This document shows, piece after piece, positions 1 through 7,763 of a stretch of DNA of 10,355 bases. The translations under genes and the position numbers were made by a program. Positions within the stretch are counted from its first letter, which is position 1, and each line of letters opens with the position of its first letter. Source of the DNA: DASPNM01 sp035626515 (GTDB lineage Bacteria; Bacteroidota; Bacteroidia; Chitinophagales; Chitinophagaceae). The notes beneath the pieces were generated by a model, which was not told the origin of the DNA, searched no databases, and saw nothing but the letters and a program-made list of their open reading frames with translations. The DNA lies in assembly GCA_035626515.1 (NCBI GenBank), contig DASPNM010000011.1, positions 1-10,355 of the forward strand, read 5' to 3'.

Positions 1-237
1 GCCGTGTCGCCGGATATACCGCCTCAGCTCTGTTTTGCCACGGGGAAGCTGCGTCCATTTTTTTATTCCAAGGTTCACGAAAAAGTAACTGCGGCGGATA
101 TGTTGGCGAAGATCTTCCGAACCGTTAAGGATCATCAGGTGATGTTCGTAATTCTCGAGTCCGTTGATCACGGCCACCACCAGTTTTTCGGCTCCGCCGG
201 TGCCGAGCGACTCGATGATGTGAAGCAGTTTTTTCAA
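1..237 (-). CDS. GT4-family glycosyltransferase, N-terminal fragment (runs off the left edge)
   Basis: Seventy-nine codons are visible. The first residues, MKKLLHIIESLGTGGAEKLV, are the hallmark N-terminus of GT4 glycosyltransferases: a hydrophobic strand followed by the SLGTGGAEK acceptor-binding glycine loop. AVINGL and a short strand LMILNGS follow. The start is a TTG at 237-235, because no ATG or GTG lies between the upstream stop and the conserved strand. The TTG is 15 nt after the TAA of the AsnB-like gene, in the same frame, and lacks a visible Shine-Dalgarno sequence. The donor-binding domain lies outside the window, so specificity cannot be judged. Confidence 0.85.
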   Translation of the reverse strand, partial: MKKLLHIIESLGTGGAEKLVVAVINGLENYEHHLMILNGSEDLRQHIRRSYFFVNLGIKKWTQLPRGKTELRRYIRRHG

Positions 238-252
238 ATCTGGGAAAAGCTG

Positions 253-2121
253 TTAATCGTAAAGGCTACCGGCCATCAGGTAGATCCAGTTCTTATGGCT
301 GCCCCCCCTGTTTGCCCAGTGATTGTCCCGCAGCACGGCTTTGTCGAGGATGCCGGCCCCTACGAGCTTTTGCTTTTTCTGTCGCAGCAGCTCCCGTACT
401 TTGGAAGTCTCCATCCAGGAGTCCTGCGGGGGTTCGTAGCCGATTTTGTCTTTCCGCCAGACGATTTCCTCTGGCAGAAAACCCCGAAATGCCATGCGCA
501 TGATCCACTTCGTCCAGCCGTCCCTGATCTTGAAATCACCGGGCAGGGAAAACAGGAACTCGACCAGGGGATGGTAAAGAAAAGGCAGCCGCACCTCCAG
601 GCTGTGGGCCATGCTGTTCCGGTCTGCGTATCGGAGTAGCTGCTCCAGTCCTACGTTGACGGTACTCGACAGCAGCGATTCGTTCAACGAACCGAATCCG
701 TTGAGCTCGGGAAATTTATCGGCGCTGTAACTATGATAAAATTCTTTGTTGAATTCCGGCGCGAACAGCCTCCGGTAGCTATCACGCAGTTTACGCGCCG
801 TTTCGAACGCGACGCCGGCATACTTTCGTGCAAAATATTTCGCGTTGCGTTTGGGGACGGGATTGATCCGGCTTTCCCCGTGGAATTCTCGGTAGCGTTC
901 CACTTCCTTGCGGTACTTGCTGCGGTCTACTTTACGCAGCTCCGTGAAATGATCCGTAAAATATTTGTGGTAACCGGCCAGGATCTCATCGGCACCCTGA
1001 CCATCGAGGAGTACCGTCACCCCACCCTGCTTCGCAAGCCGCATCACGGCGAACTGCGCGCAGATGCTGGCGCTGGCAAAGGGTTCCTCCTGGTGGAGGA
1101 TGATCGTCGGCAGGTCCTCGGTGATCATTTTTTCATCCGGGTAAGTGAAATGCGGCTCCACGTTGCAGGAGTCAATAATGAGCTGCATGTACTTGCCCTC
1201 GTCCTTCAAAAACCCGGGGAAACGGGCGGAAAAAGTTTTCTGCACCTGGTCGGTGCCTGTTTTGATATCATCGATCATTTTCACCACCAGCGAACTGTCG
1301 ATGCCGCCGCTGAGGCTGCTTCCCACAGGTACATCGCTCCTCAATCTTCGCCGCACTGAAGTGCGAAACATATCCGCAAACCGTTCGCCCGCTTCCTCCA
1401 CGGTGGACACAACCGGCTCGCGCAGTCCGAGCCGCCAGTAAGGTTCCATTCGGGTGATGCTGCAGGTGCTGACATCGAGTTTGAGATAATGTGCCGCTTT
1501 AAGCTTTCGAATTTTCCTGTAAAACGTCTCCGAAGCATCTTCCGGATTCTGAAGCTGGCCAAAAGCGAGATAATTGTAGAGCATGCGCTCGCTCGGCTCA
1601 CGGGCTACCCCGCCGGCCCACAGCGCTTTCATTTCACTGCCGAACACAAAGATGCTGCCGGGTTCGTGAAAATAATAGAAGGGCTTTTCGCCGAATCGGT
1701 CTCGCGCGCAAAAAAGCGTCTTGTGCCGATCGTCGTAGATCGCGAAGGCGTACATCCCGTCCACATGCTCGAGGCAGTCTTCTTTGTAGTGGTCGTAAAG
1801 CGCAAGGAGCACCTCGGTGTCGGAACGTGAATTAAAAGTATAACCGAAAAGTTTCAGGCGGTCGCGCAGCTCTATGTAGTTGTAGATCTCGCCGTTAAAA
1901 ATCAATGTATAGCGGTCGAGGTAATGCATCGGCTGGGCCGCCGCGTCGGAGAGGTCGATAATGGAAAGGCGGCGATGCCCAAGTGCGACCGTACCGCCGG
2001 CATTGGTCCAGAACTGCTCTCCGTCCGGCCCCCGGTGCGCGATGGCGCGGGTCATTTCCTGCAGTCGCGAAAGACCCGCCTCACGGGGATCTTTAGCTAC
2101 AATTCCGGCAATTCCGCACAT
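253..2121 (-). CDS. AsnB-type glutamine-dependent amidotransferase (asparagine synthase-like)
   Basis: A 622-residue two-domain protein. The N-terminal class II glutamine amidotransferase domain begins MCGIAG, with nucleophile C2 exposed after methionine removal. It retains GHRRLSIIDLS (48-58), NGEIYNY (76-82) and the SDTE segment (100-103), so the glutaminase site appears intact. The C-terminal synthetase domain has the ATP-pyrophosphatase loop SGGIDSS (271-277), DGQGADE later on, and the RLPFL segment common to AsnB proteins. Textbook activity is aspartate plus glutamine to asparagine. In surface-polysaccharide clusters, however, paralogues such as WbpS of Pseudomonas aeruginosa are proposed to amidate uronic-acid carboxyls. 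Its position between glycosyltransferase genes, with gaps of 7 and 15 nt, favours the latter here. Sequence alone does not prove the substrate. Confidence 0.9.
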   Translation of the reverse strand: MCGIAGIVAKDPREAGLSRLQEMTRAIAHRGPDGEQFWTNAGGTVALGHRRLSIIDLSDAAAQPMHYLDRYTLIFNGEIYNYIELRDRLKLFGYTFNSRSDTEVLLALYDHYKEDCLEHVDGMYAFAIYDDRHKTLFCARDRFGEKPFYYFHEPGSIFVFGSEMKALWAGGVAREPSERMLYNYLAFGQLQNPEDASETFYRKIRKLKAAHYLKLDVSTCSITRMEPYWRLGLREPVVSTVEEAGERFADMFRTSVRRRLRSDVPVGSSLSGGIDSSLVVKMIDDIKTGTDQVQKTFSARFPGFLKDEGKYMQLIIDSCNVEPHFTYPDEKMITEDLPTIILHQEEPFASASICAQFAVMRLAKQGGVTVLLDGQGADEILAGYHKYFTDHFTELRKVDRSKYRKEVERYREFHGESRINPVPKRNAKYFARKYAGVAFETARKLRDSYRRLFAPEFNKEFYHSYSADKFPELNGFGSLNESLLSSTVNVGLEQLLRYADRNSMAHSLEVRLPFLYHPLVEFLFSLPGDFKIRDGWTKWIMRMAFRGFLPEEIVWRKDKIGYEPPQDSWMETSKVRELLRQKKQKLVGAGILDKAVLRDNHWANRGGSHKNWIYLMAGSLYD

Positions 2122-2128
2122 AAATCAT

Positions 2129-3310
2129 TTATTGGATTTCATAGACCTCGGTTGCATACCGGCGGGCCACTACTTCCGGTGAGAAGCGCCGCAGGCAATC
2201 CTCGCGAATGGCGTGCGGTGAATAACGTCCCGCATGCGTGATCATTTCCCCCATTGCGGCGGCGAGAGCGTTGCCGTCATCTATGTCTACCAGCATTCCG
2301 TTTTGCTCGTTCACAAAATCTTCAGGCCCCCCGCTGCGGGTCGCAATTACCGGCTTGCCGCATGCCAATGCTTCGACCAAAGTTACTCCAAAAGATTCCC
2401 AGCGGCTGCTGCTCACCAGGCAATCGCATGAACGTATACGACTCGCAACTGCCTTCCTGTCGAACCCGTCCACCCATTCCACCTGCCGGTCCAATTCCAG
2501 CCGGGTGCATAACTGTTTTAACTCTGTCTCCAGGGGACCTTCGCCGCAAATGCATATCCGGAATTGGGTTTCGCCGGTTTTTTTCAGCAGGGAAACGGCA
2601 GAGAGCAACGTATCCACTCCTTTTTGCACAACAAATCTCGATACGGAGACAAACTGAAAGTAATTTCTTTGCCGTGGCTGAAGGTCAGGCGCGAATTCAA
2701 GGCTGTCAACCACATTAGGAATCACGACCGGATCCCTGCCTGTCCAGCTTTTGATCTGCCCGGCGTGAAACCGGCTGACTGCAACTATTGTTTTGCATCG
2801 TTGAACGGGTTGAATAATTCGCTCGTCCAACCATTCGGGTGGTGTCCGATATTCATACAACGGGAAAGGCCCCATATGTTCGGTAAGAACGTACGGCACT
2901 CCCGTTTCTTCCGCCACACGCATCGCCACATAACCGCCCGGATAGGCCACGTGAGCATGAACTAAACTTATGCTTTGCTTTCGAACAACGTCGAGGGCCT
3001 GCCGCACCAGCGTATTTTCCAGCCGGCGGGCATTGCTCCCAAAGATGAGCTCAGACGATTGAAAGAGGTCGACGACGATGTATTCAACATTTCCTTTTTT
3101 GAGTTTGCGCGGTTTTTTCAAACTGCGAATAAGGCTTCGGAAAAATGCCAAAGGGTTGCGAAGCGTAGCATACCGGGTATCCTGCCACGTAATTACAATA
3201 TGGTTCGTGCCTGGAAGGGAAGCAAGGGATTCAATGTGTTTTTTGGTGAACAGCCCCGAGGTGCTGAAATGACGATTGGGAAACCACGAGGGCAGGTGCA
3301 GAATGTTCAT
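2129..3310 (-). CDS. GT4-family glycosyltransferase
   Basis: A 393-residue GT-B retaining glycosyltransferase. The N-terminus MNILHLPSWFPNRHFSTSGLF has the family's WFP loop and glycine-bearing acceptor region. The middle has VLTEHMGPFPLYEY and IVAVSRFHAGQI. The donor domain shows SVSRFVVQKGVDTLL, the ICGEGPL strand-loop and the EX7E motif in ESFGVTLVEALACGKPVIA (E305 and E313). The start is the ATG at 3310-3308, which overlaps the methyltransferase stop as ATGA and coincides with the first family-like residue. An ATG nine codons upstream (3337) would add a charged non-family extension and overlap the methyltransferase by 31 nt. Its stop is 7 nt before the asparagine-synthetase-like gene. The sugar it transfers is unknown; the family includes many O-antigen and capsule enzymes using UDP- or GDP-sugars. 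Confidence 0.9.
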   Translation of the reverse strand: MNILHLPSWFPNRHFSTSGLFTKKHIESLASLPGTNHIVITWQDTRYATLRNPLAFFRSLIRSLKKPRKLKKGNVEYIVVDLFQSSELIFGSNARRLENTLVRQALDVVRKQSISLVHAHVAYPGGYVAMRVAEETGVPYVLTEHMGPFPLYEYRTPPEWLDERIIQPVQRCKTIVAVSRFHAGQIKSWTGRDPVVIPNVVDSLEFAPDLQPRQRNYFQFVSVSRFVVQKGVDTLLSAVSLLKKTGETQFRICICGEGPLETELKQLCTRLELDRQVEWVDGFDRKAVASRIRSCDCLVSSSRWESFGVTLVEALACGKPVIATRSGGPEDFVNEQNGMLVDIDDGNALAAAMGEMITHAGRYSPHAIREDCLRRFSPEVVARRYATEVYEIQ

Positions 3311-4035
3311 GTCTTTCTTGCGGTCGCTATGATACACCAGCCCTTTTTTATTCCCTTCATCAGCGGATAGAAAAACAGGTTGAGGAAATTCAGGAACAGC
3401 AGGTACCCGCTGCGGTCAATCCAGAACGGGGGGAGCAGTCCCCCGGGGCGGATGTCAATTTCGTCCAGCTTTTCCGACCGGAGGATCAGCCCGAGGTGGT
3501 ACGCCGTGATGGGGGAAATATGTCCATAGCTGAGATCTTCCTCGCGAAACTGGTGGAATTTTCCTGTAAACAGGAAAACGAATCTCGAAAGCCAGTTGGT
3601 AACATTCGGTGTCGAAATGAGAATAAAGCCGCCTGTCTTTGCAAGCGTACGCAGCATCCGCACATATTCCCAGCCATTTTCGATGTGTTCGATCACTTCA
3701 ATACCGATCACGAGGTCGAACGAATCGCGGTGACGCTCGATAAAAGAGGTAACGGCCCCCTTGTTGTTGAAATCGAGCTGCTCGAACGGCACTTCGGTGC
3801 ATTTGAAGTCTGAGGGATCAATATCTACTGCGTGCACCTGGTAGCCCATGTCGTGAAGCCGCAGCGACAGCGCACCCTGGCCGCAACCAAGATCCAGTAT
3901 TCTGCCGCCGTTCGGCAGCTTTTCATTAACAATGGACGCGATCTGCTCGTGAAGTCCGTAGTCCGCCCGGATCAGCAAGCCCTTGTAGTACATTAGCTTC
4001 TTCCTGCCGAAAAGAACCATCCTCGTTTTGATCAT
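3307..4035 (-). CDS. Class I SAM-dependent methyltransferase (UbiG/methyltransf_11-like)
   Basis: A 242-residue Rossmann-fold methyltransferase. Motif I, the SAM-binding loop, is ILDLGCGQGALSLRL (46-60). The acidic residue after strand two is D71 in AVDIDP, and the post-I region FDLVIGIEVIEHIENG (106-121) is classic for this group. GGFILISTPN (135-144) forms the next strand. Residues 207-225 form a hydrophobic stretch that could bind the membrane, in keeping with a lipid-linked glycan substrate. The start chosen is the ATG overlapping the flippase stop (ATGA); a second methionine at residue 15 is a possible alternative start. The end overlaps the next glycosyltransferase by 4 nt. In this setting the likely role is O-methylation of a sugar or chain end, but family and context cannot separate that from N- or C-methylation or from a carboxyl target. 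Confidence 0.85.
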   Translation of the reverse strand: MIKTRMVLFGRKKLMYYKGLLIRADYGLHEQIASIVNEKLPNGGRILDLGCGQGALSLRLHDMGYQVHAVDIDPSDFKCTEVPFEQLDFNNKGAVTSFIERHRDSFDLVIGIEVIEHIENGWEYVRMLRTLAKTGGFILISTPNVTNWLSRFVFLFTGKFHQFREEDLSYGHISPITAYHLGLILRSEKLDEIDIRPGGLLPPFWIDRSGYLLFLNFLNLFFYPLMKGIKKGWCIIATARKT

Positions 4036-5351
4036 CGCCTGATATTTAACCCTTTTGCTATCAGCTTAAAATCCCTGAATGAGATTCCGATATTCCAGAC
4101 CGGCATCCGCGACTCGCGCTGAAACCAGTGCATCAGAAGGAAATTATTCAGGTTGTAGGAAACGATTGTACCGATGCAGGCGCCGACGATTCCATACGGA
4201 GGAATAAGAATTGCGTACAGCAGCAGCGCCGCAACAAAACCCGCAATCGCCCCAAAAAGATTGAGCTGGATGCGATGTACGGAAATGTGATAACTCGCAA
4301 TGATGGGTGCAATGCTGAAGGGAATGATTCCGAGCATCAGCAGCAACACAACGCCCGGGGCACGATCAAAATCTTCTCCATAAAGAACCGGAACAAACAG
4401 GTAGCAGAAAACGATGAAAGCAATGCCCGAGGCGAGCGATGTCCAGAACGAGATTCTGACGAATTTGTAAGTGATCTGACCCCGGTCCACAGCTTCCGGT
4501 TTTGAGAGATACGACATCAGCACGTTTGCGATTACGTTGGGAAAAATCCACAGCATTTGCGCCAGCGTTACAGCCAGCGAATAGATGCCGGTTTCCACCT
4601 TGCCGTGATAGTAGTCGACGAACCAAAGGTCAAGACGGTAGCTCAGAAACTGGATTGCGTTTCCGAGCCAGCCGATAAAGGAAAACAGGAGCATTTGCCG
4701 GATCTCCGAAATTCGCAGCCATTCCACCCTCCAGGCATCAGGGATAAATTTTGTGTAGAATACCAGGTTCACTGCCATTTGAAGGACGCCGAGCACGAGG
4801 GTCGTTAGCACGATCAGGCTGAATGCATCCATGCGCACTTCGATCATCCGGAAATAAAATACTGCATAAAGAAAAAGTGTCGTCAGAGTGAACAGGCTGC
4901 TGATCACGCTGAGGTGCACAAACTTTTGCCTGGCATTCATGAAACCATACAAAAAACTGTTGAACGAGGTGCTCAGAAAAATGACGCAAAACTGCACGAC
5001 CCAGAGGATGCTGTCATGCGCCGGCGGAAACACCAGGTGTTGCCACCCGAACAGCCTGAGCAGCTGCAGCAGCAGAAACACAAGCATGCCGGTCAACAGG
5101 ATAAAAGCAGAAAATGAAAAAAAGACCTTGTTCGGTTTAATCCGGTTTGAAGAAACGTAATAGATCACCGCGACCGGGAGGCTGAATCCCAGCCAGACCG
5201 CAGCAAGTCCAAGAGAATTGCTGAATAGGGCATAATCTCCTCTCCCCACCACGCCGAGCATCCTAGTGGTGATGATGCTGATCCCAAAACCGACCACCAC
5301 ATTCACCACCTGTGAGAGGTAACTGACAGCTATGTTCCTTCCGATAGACAA
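4032..5351 (-). CDS. Wzx-like polysaccharide flippase (MATE/MOP superfamily)
   Basis: A 439-residue integral inner-membrane protein expected to flip the undecaprenyl-diphosphate-linked repeat unit to the periplasmic face. The opening, NIAVSYLSQVVNVVVGFG followed by IITTRMLGVVGRGDYALF, is the typical first helix pair of polysaccharide-synthase (Wzx) transporters. The rest shows about twelve hydrophobic helices separated by short charged loops, ending in a basic tail. Length is normal. The chosen start is TTG (5351-5349), because an in-frame TGA lies three codons upstream and the next methionine is at residue 31, inside the conserved region. A better-looking ATG at 5361-5359 lies 10 nt upstream but is out of frame by one base; loss of one base would give a start reading MNELSIGRN. 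So either a TTG start or a one-base indel near 5350-5358 is involved. The stop overlaps the methyltransferase start (ATGA). Confidence 0.88.
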   Translation of the reverse strand: MSIGRNIAVSYLSQVVNVVVGFGISIITTRMLGVVGRGDYALFSNSLGLAAVWLGFSLPVAVIYYVSSNRIKPNKVFFSFSAFILLTGMLVFLLLQLLRLFGWQHLVFPPAHDSILWVVQFCVIFLSTSFNSFLYGFMNARQKFVHLSVISSLFTLTTLFLYAVFYFRMIEVRMDAFSLIVLTTLVLGVLQMAVNLVFYTKFIPDAWRVEWLRISEIRQMLLFSFIGWLGNAIQFLSYRLDLWFVDYYHGKVETGIYSLAVTLAQMLWIFPNVIANVLMSYLSKPEAVDRGQITYKFVRISFWTSLASGIAFIVFCYLFVPVLYGEDFDRAPGVVLLLMLGIIPFSIAPIIASYHISVHRIQLNLFGAIAGFVAALLLYAILIPPYGIVGACIGTIVSYNLNNFLLMHWFQRESRMPVWNIGISFRDFKLIAKGLNIRR

Positions 5352-5367
5352 GTTCGTTCATTGAAAC

Positions 5368-6642
5368 TCACATCCCGCGCAGAAACTCCTCGAGCTTTCG
5401 GTTCTGGCTTTCCCGTGTGTAACGGCTGATCGCGCTCGGGTTTCCGGAATAGCTGAGCACTCCATGTTCCTTCCATTCCCGGTATTTGGAAAGAAGAAAC
5501 CCCGCCGCGTTTTCGATCGTTGGCGCTGAAAAGCCGGCACCGGTCTCCCCGATCACCCGATCCGTCAGGTCCCCGTCGGCAGGCGCAACAAGAATGTTCC
5601 TTCCGGCACCCAGGTATTCGAATACTTTCCCGGGGCAAAGGCCGCGATATCCTCTCCATCCCACCTGGAGCAGTATGTGGCTGTTTTTCATGATTTCGAG
5701 CGCTTTTTGCCGCTCTATCCTGTCCGTGAAATGCAGGAAGCGATCATCGATATGCTTCCTGATCTCGTTCACTATATTTTTTCGTCCCCTGATCCCGATG
5801 AACTGGACCTTGATATTCGGATCGCCCGCCTGCCGAATGAACAGATCGATTGCGCGGCACATAAAACCGATGTCCTGCCGCGGGTAAAGGCTCCCGACCA
5901 TGGAAAGCGTGAACTGGTTCCCGTTCGGGTGCAGCGGTACATCCCGGAACAGATCTTCCTCAAACCCGTTCGTGACGATGAGGGTGGGACAATGAAAGCG
6001 CTTCCGGATCGTTTCGAGAATCGGGGTGGAAACACTCACCACGCCGTCGGCATTGCGGAGCCATCTGCGCAGGTGGGTCCTAAACAAAAAAGCCTCTACC
6101 TTTTCTTTCAAGCGAAGTCTCGGGCGCTCCTGGATAAGATCGTTGTTATAGCTATCGCGGAAATCTGCAATGAATTTCATCGAAGGAAACGCGGATTTGA
6201 GGAAATGACCCAGCCGGATAATATTCAAAGGCGGGGAAGATACGACCAGGAACTCCGGGCGCTCCCGGCGGATAAACTGCATGGCGTATTCGCGGAACGC
6301 GTAGTCGGCATTCGTTTCAGGATGCAGGACACCGACTACCTTATTCGTCCAATAATAAAGGCCGCCAAAGCGGCCCCTGAACCTGCGAAAAGCAGGCGAC
6401 CAGCGATAAGGGAGCCGGATCACGGTGAGTCCCTCATCCAGAGGTTCTTCGTGCGCGTCCGTCTCACTATGTTCGCGATAATAATCTTCCCAGTTGCTTT
6501 GCGCCCCTTTCTTCCACTGGCGGCTGATAACCGTAACACGAAACCCTGATTTTCGCAATGCCGAAGCCCAGCTGTTCAGCCGGTTTCCTTCGATGCCGGT
6601 ATACGGGGGAAAGTAATAGGTGATCAGCAGGACGTGCTTCAT
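5368..6642 (-). CDS. GT-B fold glycosyltransferase (GT4-like)
   Basis: A 424-residue predicted cytoplasmic or membrane-peripheral glycosyltransferase adding a sugar to the lipid-linked repeat unit. The N-terminus is typical of the GT4 type: MKHVLLITYYFPPYTGIEGNR, with the glycine-rich acceptor-side loop after FPP. The C-terminal donor domain has the linker strand FTLSMVGSLYPRQD and the nucleotide-sugar binding segment GKVFEYLGAGRNIL (338-351), where the glutamate of FEYL fills the usual EX7E-region position. The start is set by the ATGA overlap with the aminotransferase stop, a GGAG 8 nt upstream, and the family N-terminus beginning exactly at this methionine. The same frame remains open about 500 nt further upstream, but that part lies inside the aminotransferase gene and encodes nothing recognisable. 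Sixteen nucleotides separate its stop from the flippase start. Donor and acceptor sugars cannot be read from the sequence. Confidence 0.88.
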   Translation of the reverse strand: MKHVLLITYYFPPYTGIEGNRLNSWASALRKSGFRVTVISRQWKKGAQSNWEDYYREHSETDAHEEPLDEGLTVIRLPYRWSPAFRRFRGRFGGLYYWTNKVVGVLHPETNADYAFREYAMQFIRRERPEFLVVSSPPLNIIRLGHFLKSAFPSMKFIADFRDSYNNDLIQERPRLRLKEKVEAFLFRTHLRRWLRNADGVVSVSTPILETIRKRFHCPTLIVTNGFEEDLFRDVPLHPNGNQFTLSMVGSLYPRQDIGFMCRAIDLFIRQAGDPNIKVQFIGIRGRKNIVNEIRKHIDDRFLHFTDRIERQKALEIMKNSHILLQVGWRGYRGLCPGKVFEYLGAGRNILVAPADGDLTDRVIGETGAGFSAPTIENAAGFLLSKYREWKEHGVLSYSGNPSAISRYTRESQNRKLEEFLRGM

Positions 6643-7763
6643 TCTATCGTCTCCGGTACTTTTTTGCAGAAAGCGTGTATGCAGTCCGACACGTAACGGA
6701 TCTGCTGCTCCGTGATCTCCGGAAAGATCGGAAGCGAAAAGATCTCTTCGTGGGCTGCCCAGCTTTCCGGAAAATCGGCCGGTTGGTGATTCAAATGACG
6801 GTAAGGTATCAGGTAAGGAAGGGGTACCGGATAATGGATCGCTGTTTCCACTCCTTTCGACTTCAGAAATTCCTGCAGTTGCTTTCTCCTGCGGGCGCGA
6901 ATCACGAAGAGGTGAAATGTGTGCCTGCTTTGTGGCCGAACCTGGGGCAGCGTTATTCCCGGCGTACCCGTGAGCAATTCGTGGTAGCGTTGGGCCGCCG
7001 CAATGCGCCGTTCGGTCCATTCGTGAATATGATCGAGCTTCACGGAAAGAATGGCCGCTTGCAAACCATCCAGCCGCGAATTGATCCCTTCCATGCGGTG
7101 ATCGTGCTTGACGATGCTGCCGTGACGTGCAAACATCCGGCATTTCAAAGCGAGCTCGTCGTCGTTCGTGATGATACAGCCGGCATCCCCATAGGCGCCT
7201 AGATTTTTCCCGGGGTAAAAGCTGAAGGATCCGGCGGTCCCGAAGAGCCCCGCCCGCTTTCCGCGGAGTTCCGAAAAATGCGACTGGGCGCAGTCTTCAA
7301 TGACGGGAATGCCAAATTCGTTGGCAATACCCATGATCTTCTCCATATCACACATCTGCCCGTAAAGGTGCACGGGTACGATGGCACGGGTGCGGGGAGT
7401 GACCTTTTCCCGGATCAGATCCGGGTTCATGGTAAAATAACGGTCTTCCATGTCGACAAAGACCGGCTTCGCGCCGCACTGGCTGATGGTCTCTGAAGTG
7501 GAAATCCAGCTGTTCGCAACGGTGATCACCTCATCGCCGGGGCCGATTCCAAGCATCCGATAAAGTATGTACAGGGAGTCCGTGCCGTTGCCGCAGCTGA
7601 TGCAATGCTTCACTCCATACATCCGCGCGAACTTCTGCTCGAATTCTTCGACGTGTTTGCCGCCGATAAAGGCGGACTCGCTGATCACCGCGGACATGGC
7701 AGCGTCAATCTCACTGCGAATGGAGTCGTACTGCGCTTTCAGGTCAACAAACGGAACTTTCAT
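6639..7763 (-). CDS. DegT/DnrJ/EryC1-family PLP-dependent sugar aminotransferase, WbpE-like
   Basis: A 374-residue fold-type I PLP enzyme that should transaminate a keto nucleotide sugar, probably with glutamate as donor. Visible landmarks are CGNGTDSLYI (57-66, phosphate-binding region), EDCAQSH (156-162, with D157 for the pyridine nitrogen), the Schiff-base lysine K186 in SFYPGKNLGAYGDAG, RHG (213-215), and GINSRLDGLQAAIL (226-239). AIHYPVPLP further on is also typical of the family. Length is normal and no key residue is missing. Overall similarity by eye is to WbpE, which pairs with WbpB to make a 3-amino-3-deoxy-hexuronate, and to FdtB/QdtB, which act on dTDP-3-keto sugars; GnnB is another candidate relative. 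The start overlaps the formyltransferase stop (ATGA) and its own stop overlaps the next gene's start (ATGA), so translation is probably coupled. The family is firm; the substrate depends on the neighbouring dehydrogenase. Confidence 0.92.
   Translation of the reverse strand: MKVPFVDLKAQYDSIRSEIDAAMSAVISESAFIGGKHVEEFEQKFARMYGVKHCISCGNGTDSLYILYRMLGIGPGDEVITVANSWISTSETISQCGAKPVFVDMEDRYFTMNPDLIREKVTPRTRAIVPVHLYGQMCDMEKIMGIANEFGIPVIEDCAQSHFSELRGKRAGLFGTAGSFSFYPGKNLGAYGDAGCIITNDDELALKCRMFARHGSIVKHDHRMEGINSRLDGLQAAILSVKLDHIHEWTERRIAAAQRYHELLTGTPGITLPQVRPQSRHTFHLFVIRARRRKQLQEFLKSKGVETAIHYPVPLPYLIPYRHLNHQPADFPESWAAHEEIFSLPIFPEITEQQIRYVSDCIHAFCKKVPETIE
6651..6654 (-). promoter_or_regulatory. Shine-Dalgarno GGAG for the glycosyltransferase starting at 6642
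   Basis: GGAG on the minus strand, 8 nt before the ATG at 6642-6640. It is the clearest ribosome-binding site in the window and supports starting the glycosyltransferase here, although its reading frame stays open to 7143 through the overlapping aminotransferase gene. Confidence 0.6.

Noticed and set aside
4..639. A 211-codon plus-strand open frame at the left edge
   Set aside because: It lies antisense across the end of the AsnB-like gene and the start of the GT4 gene, both with recognisable motifs, and shows no domain of its own.
733..1359. A 208-codon plus-strand open frame within the AsnB-like gene
   Set aside because: It is antisense to conserved synthetase-domain coding sequence; no motif or ribosome-binding site supports it.
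3311..3337. Upstream ATG for the GT4 glycosyltransferase (nine extra residues)
   Set aside because: It adds a charged stretch that does not match the family N-terminus and a 31-nt overlap, while the next ATG gives the ATGA junction used elsewhere in this operon.
5677..6549. A 290-codon plus-strand open frame antisense to the glycosyltransferase
   Set aside because: It mirrors the codon pattern of a convincing minus-strand gene, is rich in R, P, E and H without any domain, and would be the only plus-strand gene in a uniformly minus-strand block.
6643..7143. Possible 5' extension of the glycosyltransferase frame to a 591-codon reading frame
   Set aside because: The region is already occupied by the aminotransferase in another frame with intact motifs. 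The extension has no recognisable domain, and the ATGA overlap, GGAG site and family N-terminus all set the start at 6642.
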